DNA of 45,828 nt from CAYUNW01 sp964446235 (GTDB taxonomy: Bacteria > Patescibacteriota > Microgenomatia > 2-02-FULL-39-11), in contig CAYUNW010000007.1 of NCBI GenBank assembly GCA_964446235.1, positions 1 through 45,828 on the forward strand. The letters run 5' to 3'. Both the position numbers and the translations under genes were made by a program. The notes under the pieces were generated by a model. That model ran no database searches. It saw only the letters and a list, made by a program, of their open reading frames with translations, and was not told where the DNA came from. Position 1 is the stretch's first letter; every line of letters starts with the position of its first letter. Shown here one piece after another: positions 24,890-33,845 of the stretch.

Positions 24890-26167
24890 CTAATTGCTAA
24901 ATATCATAAATATGAAAGTGATTATTGAAGCAATTATTATAATTCCACTGGCGATATAACCAAAATTTCGCTGAAATGCAGAATTTGTATGGCTCCCCAT
25001 GATTTTGGGATTATTGGTCAGATTTATTAGAAAATAAAACACTAACGGCAACATTATGGCATTCACTGTCTGAGTAACCAAAGCCAAACTGAAAAGTGAA
25101 ATATTCGGTAGCAATGCTAGTAAAGAAGCAAAAATAATTTGAAAAAGAAATATCCCATAAAAAAGCTTACCTTTACCGTATGAAACATCAAGGCTGCCGG
25201 TAAAACCGAAAAACTCACTGAACGCATAAGCTGTCGATAACGATATGATAATCATGCCCATTATTCCCGCGTTCAAAATACCAAAAGCATATATGAATCC
25301 AGCCATTTCACCGGCAAAGGGCTTGATTGCCATAGCTGCCTGTTCTCCACTTTCCAAAACAACTCTGTTTATAAACAAAGTTGCAGCTGTCGCCACTATC
25401 ATAAAAAATGAGAAAAAATCAGTTAAAAATGCTCCAAAATATGTTTCCAATTGGCTGTATTTTAGCTTAGCGGCATCGATATGCTTATCAAAGGCAAAAG
25501 AGCTGATAAAGAACTGTCCCCAAGGGGTAATAGTAGTTCCCAGTACCCCCATTGTAATCAGTAAATAATTCTTAATGTATTCATTATTTAGCTCTACACC
25601 GTGAGGAAAAACCAGGTTTGTCAATGCTAATCCCCAATCTGGTTTAGCTCTAATAGCGCTGAATACATATGATAGAAAAAACAAACTGACTATAAGCATG
25701 ATGTTCTGGTTTATTTTATAGTTGCCTCTCACCACCAATAATGAAGCTACTACAACTAGAACTATGATAGAAGGCAAAGAGGGNNNNNNNNNNAAAGAGG
25801 GTACACCGAACATCTGACTAGTTACTTTTATCGCCGATACATTGGCTGTAATACTACCCATATTTGCCAGAAACAAACAGGCAAATATTGCTACGGAAAT
25901 CTTCAATCCATAATTTTCCCGTATCAAATCAGCCAACCCCTTTCGGCTTACCAATGCAAGTCTCATACCCATTTCCTGAGTAATTCCCAAAAGTATAGTT
26001 ATCAGAACGAGAACAAAAAGAATCGGATAACCAAGTTTTGCTCCGGCTTGTGAATAGGTTGCAATTCCGGCTGCATCATTATCTGCCATCGCAGTGATGA
26101 TTGCCGGTCCAAGAATCAATAAAAATGTAAACAATCTACGTCTGGTATTAAAAATAAAACTCTTCAT
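24890..26167 (-). CDS. NRAMP-family divalent metal transporter, probable magnesium type (NRMT-like)
   Basis: 425 residues including an assembly gap. Eleven or so membrane helices of the NRAMP (SLC11) fold. Helix 1 reads AMADNDAAGIATYSQAGA (Asp29-Asn30-Asp31) instead of the classical DPGN, and helix 6 reads LGTTITPWGQFF instead of the MPH motif of manganese/iron NRAMPs. Loss of the metal-binding Met and His fits the NRAMP-related magnesium transporters. The upstream coupled gene carries MgtE_N and CBS domains, again suggesting Mg2+. The start overlaps the stop of that gene by 4 bp (ATGA), so they form one operon. Ten Ns at 25784-25793 leave four unknown residues, probably an assembly artefact. 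Confidence 0.88.
   Translation of the reverse strand: MKSFIFNTRRRLFTFLLILGPAIITAMADNDAAGIATYSQAGAKLGYPILFVLVLITILLGITQEMGMRLALVSRKGLADLIRENYGLKISVAIFACLFLANMGSITANVSAIKVTSQMFGVPSXXXXPSLPSIIVLVVVASLLVVRGNYKINQNIMLIVSLFFLSYVFSAIRAKPDWGLALTNLVFPHGVELNNEYIKNYLLITMGVLGTTITPWGQFFISSFAFDKHIDAAKLKYSQLETYFGAFLTDFFSFFMIVATAATLFINRVVLESGEQAAMAIKPFAGEMAGFIYAFGILNAGIMGMIIISLSTAYAFSEFFGFTGSLDVSYGKGKLFYGIFLFQIIFASLLALLPNISLFSLALVTQTVNAIMLPLVFYFLINLTNNPKIMGSHTNSAFQRNFGYIASGIIIIASIITFIFMIFSN
25784..25793. other. Assembly gap (10 N) inside the NRAMP-like gene
   Basis: Both flanks read AAAGAGGG. Removing the Ns and one copy (18 bp) restores FGVPSLPSIIV in frame, so the gap is probably two contig ends with an unrecognised 8-bp overlap. 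Confidence 0.9.
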
Positions 26168-27366
26168 AAAATATCCAGTAAATATGACGACAAATCGTCT
26201 ATTGTCACTATACCTAAAATTTTTCTTCTACTGTCAATTACCGGTAATGCGGAAAATTTATATCTAAGCATTTTCTTAAGAGTAATCTCAATCGGAGTGG
26301 TAAGTTCTACACTAACAGGATTTTGCACCATAAATTGATATGCCGGTGTATTTGGTTTTTGAGTAATCAACTCATATAAAGAAAAAACGCCTACCAGCTG
26401 ATTATTATCGTTCAAAACATAGACTGCATGTAGATTAGAAAAACTATCAGCAATTTGACGCAGTTCACCCATAATTTCAATGGCGGTTCTATCGGAATTC
26501 ACAGCCAGAAAATCGGTAGTCATCAGCTCACCCATAGAAGTTTTTGAGTGTTTGATAAGGTGTTTGATTTCCTCCTGTTTATTTACGGAAAGATATGACA
26601 TAATTTCCTGCATACCTTGTGGATTTATCGTCAGAAGGACGTCCACCGCATCATCAGGATCCAAAAGGTCTATAAATTCCGCCGCGGTTTGCGGACGAAA
26701 CCTGGTAATCAACGCCCGCTGATGAACCAGGCTAAGCCCGGCAAATATTTCTACAGCTTTCTCCTTATCCAGATTTTTCAGAAATTTATGGATATTGGCG
26801 ATATTGGTATTTTGCAGATAATCTGCCAGATCCTCAGGATGTATCTTTCTCAATTTATCTTCCCGTACCTTAAGTTTTATCTGGCTTTGATCCAACTCGA
26901 TGTTTTGGACATCCGCCCAGGAAAGAAAGTTTATCTGGTATTTGATTTTTAAAAAATTTAGTATCCTAATTATAAAATTCAAAACCCCCAACCTTCTCAT
27001 CACGCCCCAAATCGATACATCAATACCCGATAAATATATAGAAGGCTTATCAGCAATAATGATATCGTTCACCCGGACAAGTTTATCCCCTACCAAATCT
27101 ATCACCTGCCTATCAAGAAGATTGGAACATACTGAAAACTCACCATCGGTTTGACTTTCGGATTGAAATTCATCTTTTATTACGATAATTTCTTCAAACC
27201 TTTTAACAAACTTAACAGGGATTACTTTTTTTTCACCGTCTTCTATAACCAGTTTGGTAATTGTCGGTATCTCTAAAGGATTAAAATATAGATCCACTAC
27301 TTTTCCCAAATCTTTGCCTTTATCGGAAATTACTTTTTGTTTTTGCAGCTCGGAAAAATAAAGCAT
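26164..27366 (-). CDS. PRC-barrel / MgtE_N / CBS-pair regulatory protein for the NRAMP-like transporter
   Basis: 400 residues without membrane helices, cytoplasmic. Two PRC-barrel-like parts come first (KQKVISDKGKDLGKVVDLYF about 9-28; GDKLVRVNDIIIADK about 92-106). Next is an MgtE intracellular N domain (IHPEDLADYL, LVHQRALITRFRPQTAAEFIDLLDPDDAVDVLL), then two CBS motifs (LMTTDFLAVNSDRTAIEIM ... AVYVLNDNNQLVGVFSLYEL; FMVQNPVSVELTTPIEITL ... ALPVIDSRRKILGIVTIDDL). In full-length MgtE these domains sense Mg2+ and gate the channel. Here they are separated from any membrane domain and coupled by a 4-bp overlap to the NRAMP-like gene, which they probably regulate. Confidence 0.88.
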   Translation of the reverse strand: MLYFSELQKQKVISDKGKDLGKVVDLYFNPLEIPTITKLVIEDGEKKVIPVKFVKRFEEIIVIKDEFQSESQTDGEFSVCSNLLDRQVIDLVGDKLVRVNDIIIADKPSIYLSGIDVSIWGVMRRLGVLNFIIRILNFLKIKYQINFLSWADVQNIELDQSQIKLKVREDKLRKIHPEDLADYLQNTNIANIHKFLKNLDKEKAVEIFAGLSLVHQRALITRFRPQTAAEFIDLLDPDDAVDVLLTINPQGMQEIMSYLSVNKQEEIKHLIKHSKTSMGELMTTDFLAVNSDRTAIEIMGELRQIADSFSNLHAVYVLNDNNQLVGVFSLYELITQKPNTPAYQFMVQNPVSVELTTPIEITLKKMLRYKFSALPVIDSRRKILGIVTIDDLSSYLLDIL

Positions 27367-27436
27367 ACACCTAGAATAGTCTTCGTAATAAGTATTTTCA
27401 ATATGTAACTTGATGAAAATGAAGTTAAATTTGAAT

Positions 27437-29089
27437 TTATTTTTTTACTTGATACAATTTCACCCTTTCGTTGGCAAACACTTCCTCTAGAAGCCCGTAT
27501 TTGCTGATATCGCCTCCAAGCTTTCTCTCCTCCGGACCATGATAAACATAGGAGATATTGTATTCGTTCAAAAAGTCCTGGGCTTCTTGCACTGTCATCG
27601 TCCCCCAAAAAAATGTGTCATATTTCCATTTGGTATCATAGTAATTTGGCGGAGACATCAGGTAATTCCAAAAAGACGAATAGACGAAATTCCCGGCAAA
27701 TGAGGGTATCATCATACCGGCATAACCTCCGGAAAGCACAATATCCTTTTCTTTGGTATTTTGTGCAAGCCAGCGGAATGCATCCATTTCTGTTTTGAAG
27801 GGATAGCCGAATATATATTCTTCCTTATTGCAGAAACACACATTCAGATTGCCGCTGTTTATCTGGTAAGTCAGAAAACTTGACGAGAAGATGACGGTTA
27901 AGAAAAATAGAATCAAAAGATACTTAAACTTTCTCAATTTTAAGGCTGCGCTTATCAGACGCGCCAGATACTCCACTCCATAAGCGCCTATTATCCCCAA
28001 AGCCACAAAATAATACGTCATATAAAACCGGGTGTTATTGATACCGATAATCGGAGCTATCAAAAATACGGCTACCGGATGGACTATGGCAGTTGAAAGG
28101 AAAAAAAGCGACAGTGATTTTCCTTTCTTCCATATCGGCCAGATGGATACGATGACAAATACCAAAACCAGTCCTATGGTATAGAAATAATTCTGGGGCA
28201 AGAGGTTGAATGATACCATTTTCTCCGTCCGGGCAATCGTATTCATATCCCAAAACTGTGTCAGATGACGATAATACAAAACAGGCAGAGCTGACAATCC
28301 ATAAGAAATTGCTAGAATAATCCTGGATTTGGTAAAAGCCCAATGTCTTTTTTCCACATATTCCCGTAAAGTATAAAATGAAACAAATACAGCAAACGAC
28401 AGGAAAACCAATACCAACCCCGGCGAATACGACTGGCAAGCGATCAGTCCGAAAAATATTGCTAAGATGATTTCCTTGCCAAATCGGCCTTTATCCCAGG
28501 CTTTCAGAAGAAAATAGATACTGACCAAACTGGTTATGGTTGCCAAAAGATAATGATGCGCCGCAAAAGTCAGCCGGAAGAAAACCAATGCATCAAAAGG
28601 CATTTCTGTAGCTATTTTCCATAATCCCACTTTCGGCGGAGAAAATCCCGTAGCAAAAAGCACCAGCGCATATGCTGTAAGCCGGAATGATATCCGGCGG
28701 AAAATTCTGCATAAGAGAAAATAGATGACTATCATCGCAAGCATCGATAACATCACTTTGGTCAGTTGATAGGCAAACACATGGTCAAGCCGGAAAAGAC
28801 GGGCAAACTGCCCGACAAGTATATACTCCGTACGGACAAATTGAGGACTACTTGGCATGGTGGATGTCACTTTGGAAGTACGCCTCCAATGGCCGAGTTT
28901 ACCTTCCAAAACCGAGAAAAGATTACCCAAAGGATCTATCGGATAGTTGACGTTGCCCCAATAGTGCATGACAGGTGGGGCTTTCCGGTAATTTAAATAT
29001 ATCGGATAGTAGGTGAAGAAAAAAAGCAAAAGAGAAAGGAATACGGCAATGATAGCTTCCAGTATTACTTTATGATATTTGATAAACAT
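27437..29089 (-). CDS. Polytopic membrane protein, PHH-family GT-C-like glycosyltransferase candidate (AHH variant)
   Basis: 550 residues, many membrane helices. Family marks: Asp52 in NVNYPIDPLGNLFSVLEG, FFRLTFAAHHYLL (AHH 177-179 in place of PHH), and a C-terminal domain with MMIPSFAGNFVYSSF, FFWGTMTVQEAQDFLNEYNISYVYHGPEER, ending VKLYQVKK. The Asp-to-HH distance (about 125) matches the other family members. It is the most divergent member: the aromatic DYYYY run and the Pro before HH are gone. No repeat insertion is seen. ATG at 29089 starts a cytoplasmic segment followed by a membrane helix. Probably an outer-face glycosyltransferase. Confidence 0.75.
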   Translation of the reverse strand: MFIKYHKVILEAIIAVFLSLLLFFFTYYPIYLNYRKAPPVMHYWGNVNYPIDPLGNLFSVLEGKLGHWRRTSKVTSTMPSSPQFVRTEYILVGQFARLFRLDHVFAYQLTKVMLSMLAMIVIYFLLCRIFRRISFRLTAYALVLFATGFSPPKVGLWKIATEMPFDALVFFRLTFAAHHYLLATITSLVSIYFLLKAWDKGRFGKEIILAIFFGLIACQSYSPGLVLVFLSFAVFVSFYTLREYVEKRHWAFTKSRIILAISYGLSALPVLYYRHLTQFWDMNTIARTEKMVSFNLLPQNYFYTIGLVLVFVIVSIWPIWKKGKSLSLFFLSTAIVHPVAVFLIAPIIGINNTRFYMTYYFVALGIIGAYGVEYLARLISAALKLRKFKYLLILFFLTVIFSSSFLTYQINSGNLNVCFCNKEEYIFGYPFKTEMDAFRWLAQNTKEKDIVLSGGYAGMMIPSFAGNFVYSSFWNYLMSPPNYYDTKWKYDTFFWGTMTVQEAQDFLNEYNISYVYHGPEERKLGGDISKYGLLEEVFANERVKLYQVKK

Positions 29090-29159
29090 AAATTATAATG
29101 ACAAAATCCAAATGACAAAAATTATTTGTTGATCTTGGATATATGATTTTGGATTTTAT
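29090..29159. repeat. Intergenic heptamer array between divergent genes
   Basis: AATGACAAAATCCAAATGAC units followed by GATTTTGGATTTTATT. The same unit family as at 15110-15260, and likewise runs directly into a TATAAT promoter. Confidence 0.7.
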
Positions 29160-29165
29160 TATAAT
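29160..29165 (+). promoter_or_regulatory. -10 element for the 29177 gene
   Basis: Perfect TATAAT, 11 bp before the ATG, so the leader is about 5 bases. A TTGGAT at 29135-29140 with a 19-bp spacer is the best -35 candidate. Confidence 0.5.
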
Positions 29166-29176
29166 ATAAATACATT

Positions 29177-30769
29177 ATGATTTTTGCCCTGATTTTATCC
29201 TTATTGGCGTCACTTTTTTCATATAAATTCCTACTGTTAAAAGCAAATGTCAACTGGGATGAATCCGTATACCTGGCATATGCTTACAAAATATCACAAG
29301 CACTGCATAATCTGGACTTTTCATACTTTTTCAGGCTTACTTTGGAGCAATTCGGGCATCCCCCGCTCCAATCCTGGCTGATGGGTATGCCTTTTTCTGC
29401 CATATCCTATACGATTAGTGGAGCCAGAACCATAACTTTGATTTTTTTCTTTTTATCATCAATGCTGGTTTCTCAGATAACTAAATCTATCAGTTCAAAA
29501 AAAACCAGTTATAACCAACTTATACCGTTGATACTTTTTATCACCTCCCCGGCAATACTTTTCTATTCCGTAATTTCCATGAAGGAAATGTACGGAATTT
29601 TCTTCTCACTACTGACGGTTTTTCTTTATATAAAAGTGAAAAATAAAAAAAGTCTTGTATTTCCCCTGCTCTCTTCACTATCGCTTACACTATTGTTTTT
29701 TATCAAGTACTATTATTCGATACTTATAGCTATCGGAATCACTCTGGATTTGATATTTTTACTCGCACAAAAATCCAAATTGAAACATCTGAAAGACTAT
29801 TCTTTCATCGTCACTCCTTTTGTAGCAATTGCATCTGCCTGGATACTATTTCCTACCAATAAACTTGCCAGGTTTATCTTTGACCTCAAAAACCCCTGGT
29901 CTTTGACGGAAGGATTGTCAGACGCCACAGGATATCTGCTTTTTTACCCACGGGCAATTCTTTATATGTATTCTGCAAATGTTGTTATAGGCAGTCTGTT
30001 GCTTTTATCTATTTTGATATCATTTTTCTATTTCCAAAACCGCTATGTCCGGCTGCTCCTTTTTTTTATCCTTCCAAATATCATCATCACAGCAAGACAC
30101 ATCATCAACCTGGAAGAAAGGTTTATCATGACCTGTATCCCCTTCCTTTTTATTCTGGCCGGAACTATCTATTCTGATTTATTATCAAAAATTATCCGCA
30201 ATACCAAAGGAAAACAATCCAAATATTTAAAATATATTCTCATTGCTTCAATTATTGTAATAATCTTTTATGAGATACCTTTTTTACCTCAAAAAATATA
30301 CGGAACTGCTTCATATTTCAATAAAACTGCCGTATTTAACCAAACCGATTTTCATGATCTCTGGTTTGAATATGATACTTCCAAATGGCCAAAAGCACTC
30401 CCTCAAGAACCGTTTGAAAAGCCTGCCGATGTCTATAAATATCTCGCTTCCAAAATAAACCTGGATAAGCCTTACGAAATCGTCGGAAGAGCAAACGATT
30501 TTGCTCCTGACTATAGTTTCCTCATGCTTTCTTTGGCCAAAGAAAAAGGGTTGTACCCCAAAGACCACTATGACCGCTACATCATTACCATCAAAGTCCT
30601 GCCTTCCTCCCGCTTCTATACCCGCGACTATCGCCTCTTCAACGAATGGACGCTGGAAAACGTAAAGACGGTGGAAAACGATACAAATCTCAAACTTCTG
30701 GACAAAAAGCTTTTTGAAGAAATGCAGGTGGAAGTGGGAATTTTCGTACCGAAAATAGATAACAGATAA
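29177..30769 (+). CDS. ArnT/GT39-like integral membrane glycosyltransferase candidate
   Basis: 530 residues. After the first membrane helix NVNWDESVYLAYAYKISQAL gives the outer-loop Asp-Glu of GT-C enzymes, then QFGHPPLQSWLMGMPFSAI and SPAILFYSVISMKEMYGIFFSLLTVFLYI, typical PMT_2/ArnT positions. After the last helix (about 350-370) a soluble outer domain of about 150 residues extends to the end. The final residues KIDNR and the TAA stop lie in the heptamer tract AGATAACAGATAAC, so the repeat supplies the terminus. ATG at 29177 sits 11 bp behind a TATAAT. Probably transfers sugar from a polyprenyl-phosphate donor outside the cell; substrate unknown. Confidence 0.75.
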   Translation: MIFALILSLLASLFSYKFLLLKANVNWDESVYLAYAYKISQALHNLDFSYFFRLTLEQFGHPPLQSWLMGMPFSAISYTISGARTITLIFFFLSSMLVSQITKSISSKKTSYNQLIPLILFITSPAILFYSVISMKEMYGIFFSLLTVFLYIKVKNKKSLVFPLLSSLSLTLLFFIKYYYSILIAIGITLDLIFLLAQKSKLKHLKDYSFIVTPFVAIASAWILFPTNKLARFIFDLKNPWSLTEGLSDATGYLLFYPRAILYMYSANVVIGSLLLLSILISFFYFQNRYVRLLLFFILPNIIITARHIINLEERFIMTCIPFLFILAGTIYSDLLSKIIRNTKGKQSKYLKYILIASIIVIIFYEIPFLPQKIYGTASYFNKTAVFNQTDFHDLWFEYDTSKWPKALPQEPFEKPADVYKYLASKINLDKPYEIVGRANDFAPDYSFLMLSLAKEKGLYPKDHYDRYIITIKVLPSSRFYTRDYRLFNEWTLENVKTVENDTNLKLLDKKLFEEMQVEVGIFVPKIDNR

Positions 30770-30905
30770 CATTTAACAAATAACAACAAACATGTTTTTT
30801 TATCAACGGGTGACACGAGTGAGGGATTCCCAAAAACTGATAACTGATAACCGACAACTGACCACTGAACACTGATTACCGACTACTGAAAACTTATTAC
30901 TGAAA
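30756..30905. repeat. Intergenic heptamer arrays around truncated hairpin element
   Basis: Left part (30764-30835) repeats 23440-23510 with two differences. Right part (from 30831) matches the CAAAAACTGATAACTGATAA tract at 23679 onward. The 215-bp gap (30770-30984) holds nothing else except a short AT-rich stretch before the next gene. Confidence 0.8.
30808..30835 (+). repeat. Hairpin element copy 6, 3'-truncated (28 bp left)
   Basis: GGGTGACACGAGTGAGGG followed by ATTCCCAAAA, identical to the start of copy 5, then abruptly heptamer sequence. The break falls in a CAAAA shared by both ends of the deleted segment. Confidence 0.85.
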
Positions 30906-30984
30906 GGAATTATGTCCTTTCCAATGATAACTTTATACTGTATATTTCAAAGTATATTTTTTATAATCAGTCCATATAATTTTT

Positions 30985-32568
30985 ATGAAACTTAAATTCA
31001 AAATTCCCCGCATCATCATCGCCCACCCGTTTCTGATCTCTGTCTATCCGTTGCTGTTTTTTTTCAACCACAACTCTAGCAGCACGAGTTTGGAAGTGGT
31101 TTTACTACCGCTTTTTTTTTATATTAGTGGCTGTTTCTATACTATATTTAATTTTAAAAAAAATTCTTGCCGACAGATTCAAATCAGGAATAATAACTAG
31201 TCTTTTTGTTATTTTGTTTTTCTCTTACGGACATTTATCCAATCTGATTCAGACCAACAAACCGGAAAAATTCAAGGAAATTTATGACCTTATATTTTTC
31301 CCCTTGTGGCTTCTGATTATGGGTGTTTTATCCATCGTGATAATCNNNNNNNNNNAAGAAAAATGAAAAAAATCACCGTCCTTTTCAATATATTTTCAAT
31401 AGCATTAACAGTTATAATCATTTTCCAGCTTGCCTTAACTTTCAAAAAAACAGGCGAATTACAGATGTTGGAAAGCAACCCTTCCGACATCCCCAGTTAC
31501 GCTCCCAAACCGAAAAATGATTTGGATTATGCTCCGGATATCTACTATATCATCGCCGAAAGATACCCAAGCCAGAAATCATTGCAGAAGTTTTACGGAT
31601 TTGATAATAGCGATTTTATAAATTACCTCAAAGAAAAGAGTTTCTACATCGCCGACGACAGTAATTCCAATTATCTGATAACCAGCCTATCTCTGGCTTC
31701 CAGCCTCAATATGAATTATCTGGACAGTTACACGGCAAAAATCGATAAAAATTCCACCGATAAAAATCCTTTATACCAGTTAATTCTGGAAAACCGTGTT
31801 GTGAAATACCTCAAAGACAAAGGCTATAAATATGTCCATATCGGATCCAATTACTATCCGACCAAAAAAGGCACAAACGCCGATGTAAATTACATCTTTG
31901 AAGAAAGTATGGCAAATGACGAGTTTATGGAAAAATTCTTAGAGACGACTCTTGTACATCCTCTGCTGAAGCTGTTCTTCCAAAACTATGATCCGCAATT
32001 CCGCAAAGTCCATCATAAATTGATTACCAATCAGGTCAATTACCTCAAAGAATACAGCAAAATCGAAGGCCCGAAATTCGTATTTGCCCATCTTTTTCTC
32101 ACCCATACCCCATTTGTATTCGACCAGTACGGCAATTATCAGACTGATTATGAAGAGAAACAAAAAGACCTACCGGAGTTACGGAAAAATATGTACACCT
32201 ATGCCAACGCTCTATATAAAGACATCGTCAATACTATACTTTCTAATTCCAAAAACGACCCGATAATCATCATCCAGGCTGATGAAGGACCTTATTTTGA
32301 AAGACTGTATGCACAGCATTATTACTTAGAAATGCAAAAAGCTACAGCCGATGAACTCAAGGAAAAATCCATGATTCTAAACGCCTACCATCTTCCTTTT
32401 TACAAGGACAAGAATCTCTATCCATCAATAAGCCCGGTAAATACTTTCAGATTGATTTTCAATCTTTATTTCAATGATAGTTTCCAAATGCTTGAAGACA
32501 AAACTTATGCCCATTACAGCTTCCAAAAGCCCTACAGTTTCCTAGATGTTACCGACAAGGTAAAATGA
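30985..32568 (+). CDS. Sulfatase-like (alkaline-phosphatase superfamily) membrane protein, frameshifted and gapped in this assembly
   Basis: One gene of about 527 residues split into three frames. The N-terminal helices start at 30985; the frame shifts by +1 at a run of nine Ts (31112-31120) and continues as ILVAVSILYLILKKILADRF; a 10-N gap at 31346-31355 returns it to the first frame, and from KMKKITVLFN the rest runs to 32568. Membrane helices come first, then an outer hydrolase domain: PDIYYIIAERYPSQ, FYGFDNSDFINYL, SNYLITSLSLASSLNMNYLD (nucleophile region), FVFAHLFLTHTPFVFD and IIIQADEGPYF. Related proteins have D-G-Y and SDHG where this one has E-R-Y and ADEG, so metal ligands differ. 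It may transfer phospho-groups onto, or remove sulfate or phosphate from, surface glycan. The T-run shift could be sequencing error, slippage or decay. Confidence 0.75.
31346..31355. other. Assembly gap (10 N) inside the sulfatase-like gene
   Basis: The reading frame differs on the two sides (before: ...GVLSIVII; after: KMKKITVLFN). No duplicated flank is seen, so real sequence of unknown length is probably missing. Confidence 0.9.
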
Positions 32569-32573
32569 TCCAT

Positions 32574-32590
32574 TCTTACCGGTAGTAAGA
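32574..32590. terminator. Possible bidirectional hairpin between convergent genes
   Basis: TCTTAC/GTAAGA six-bp stem with a five-base loop, in the 35-bp gap between two gene ends. There is no T-run, so the role as terminator is weakly supported. Confidence 0.3.
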
Positions 32591-32603
32591 CCATCATAGG
32601 ATA

Positions 32604-33845
32604 TCACTCTGCAAACAGAGACAGTTTGTATTTTTTCAATGTTTCCAATCTGCCCTCAATCATTTTGGGATTATGGTAGATTTTTTCCGGATTTACCGGT
32701 TTGCCAGAAAGTATATTCTCCCTCACCTCCGACAGAAAATTACTTTGTCTGATAATTGTTTTGATGCGATAAAAAGAATTTACAGTTACCAAACCCGTGA
32801 TCAAAAGCATTATGATTTTTGCATATTTCACTTCTTTCCTTTTCCAATACAAAAACACAACCAAAGCAATCCAGAAAAGACTGCCGAAGGTGATATAACG
32901 CGAACTGATCGCCTGAAGCAATCCCAGCTTTGCCCTGCCCAAAGATGTCAAAATGCCTGAACAAAATGAAAATATCATCAAAGCTACCAAAAAAATCGGG
33001 AAATTACGGATATTTTTCTCTCCATTTTTTCTAACGAATAAAAATATTGATACCAACCCGGCTAGACCGGTAATGATAGCCAAAGGTGGCGAAAAACTAA
33101 ATAAAGGCGCTCCCAGAAAAGCAAATGGATATAAAAGATAATTTAACCCCAAATCCAAACCAATACTCCCGCCCCCCTTCACATCATCTAATTGATATCC
33201 ATAAAAATATGCCAAAAAAATAAATACTGAAATTGAAAACCAAATCAATTTGTAAACTCTTGGCTTATAATGTTTCACTAAAATCCACCAGCCTATGGGC
33301 CAATATAAAAGTCCGTTGAAAAACGAAAATGTTGCTATAAAACCGGCACAGACAGCACTTAAGTACCGATAAAAACTTACCTGTTTGGTCGATATGAGTT
33401 GCAAACCCAAAAGACATGCCAATACACATATAAATATCTGCATCTGCCAACCCCACAGCCAATTTTCCCATTGAGAAAGGGAAAAAACTATCAATGATAT
33501 GAAAAAAAGTAGCATGTATTTACTTTCCGATTTTTTGAACAATTTATTTACTTGAAAGTAGATAGTCAGATATATACCAATTGCCAAAATAATATTTACA
33601 ATTAACTCATAAAAGATATTCCAACTACTGTTGACTGCCAGAAAAAGCATCACCATTTTGGGGATGATAATCCGGTGCGGTCCATGCTGTGCCCATAAAT
33701 CGGAAAAGCGCAAACTCCCCAGATAAAATTTATCTAGCAAAGGTACGAAATCCCACTGGTCCCAAAAAGGGATATTTACATAAAACTTACCGACTATAAA
33801 AATCAGTAAAACTATCGGCAAAATAGGCAAAACTTTCTTCCACAT
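32604..33845 (-). CDS. Polytopic membrane protein of unknown function, GT-C-like outline
   Basis: 413 residues with about ten membrane helices. In the first outer loop: VNIPFWDQWDFVPLLDKFYLGSLRFSDLWAQHGPHRIIIPKMVML. The pair of acidic residues (DQWD) and the HGPHRI motif before the second helix are conserved, to my memory, in a widespread uncharacterised bacterial membrane family. The outline (acidic residues and His in the first loop, many helices) resembles GT-C glycosyltransferases. A short soluble C-terminal tail (VNPEKIYHNPKMIEGRLETLKKY) differs from the PHH-family domain. ATG at 33845. Given the neighbours a role in surface glycan assembly is likely but not shown. Confidence 0.6.
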   Translation of the reverse strand: MWKKVLPILPIVLLIFIVGKFYVNIPFWDQWDFVPLLDKFYLGSLRFSDLWAQHGPHRIIIPKMVMLFLAVNSSWNIFYELIVNIILAIGIYLTIYFQVNKLFKKSESKYMLLFFISLIVFSLSQWENWLWGWQMQIFICVLACLLGLQLISTKQVSFYRYLSAVCAGFIATFSFFNGLLYWPIGWWILVKHYKPRVYKLIWFSISVFIFLAYFYGYQLDDVKGGGSIGLDLGLNYLLYPFAFLGAPLFSFSPPLAIITGLAGLVSIFLFVRKNGEKNIRNFPIFLVALMIFSFCSGILTSLGRAKLGLLQAISSRYITFGSLFWIALVVFLYWKRKEVKYAKIIMLLITGLVTVNSFYRIKTIIRQSNFLSEVRENILSGKPVNPEKIYHNPKMIEGRLETLKKYKLSLFAE

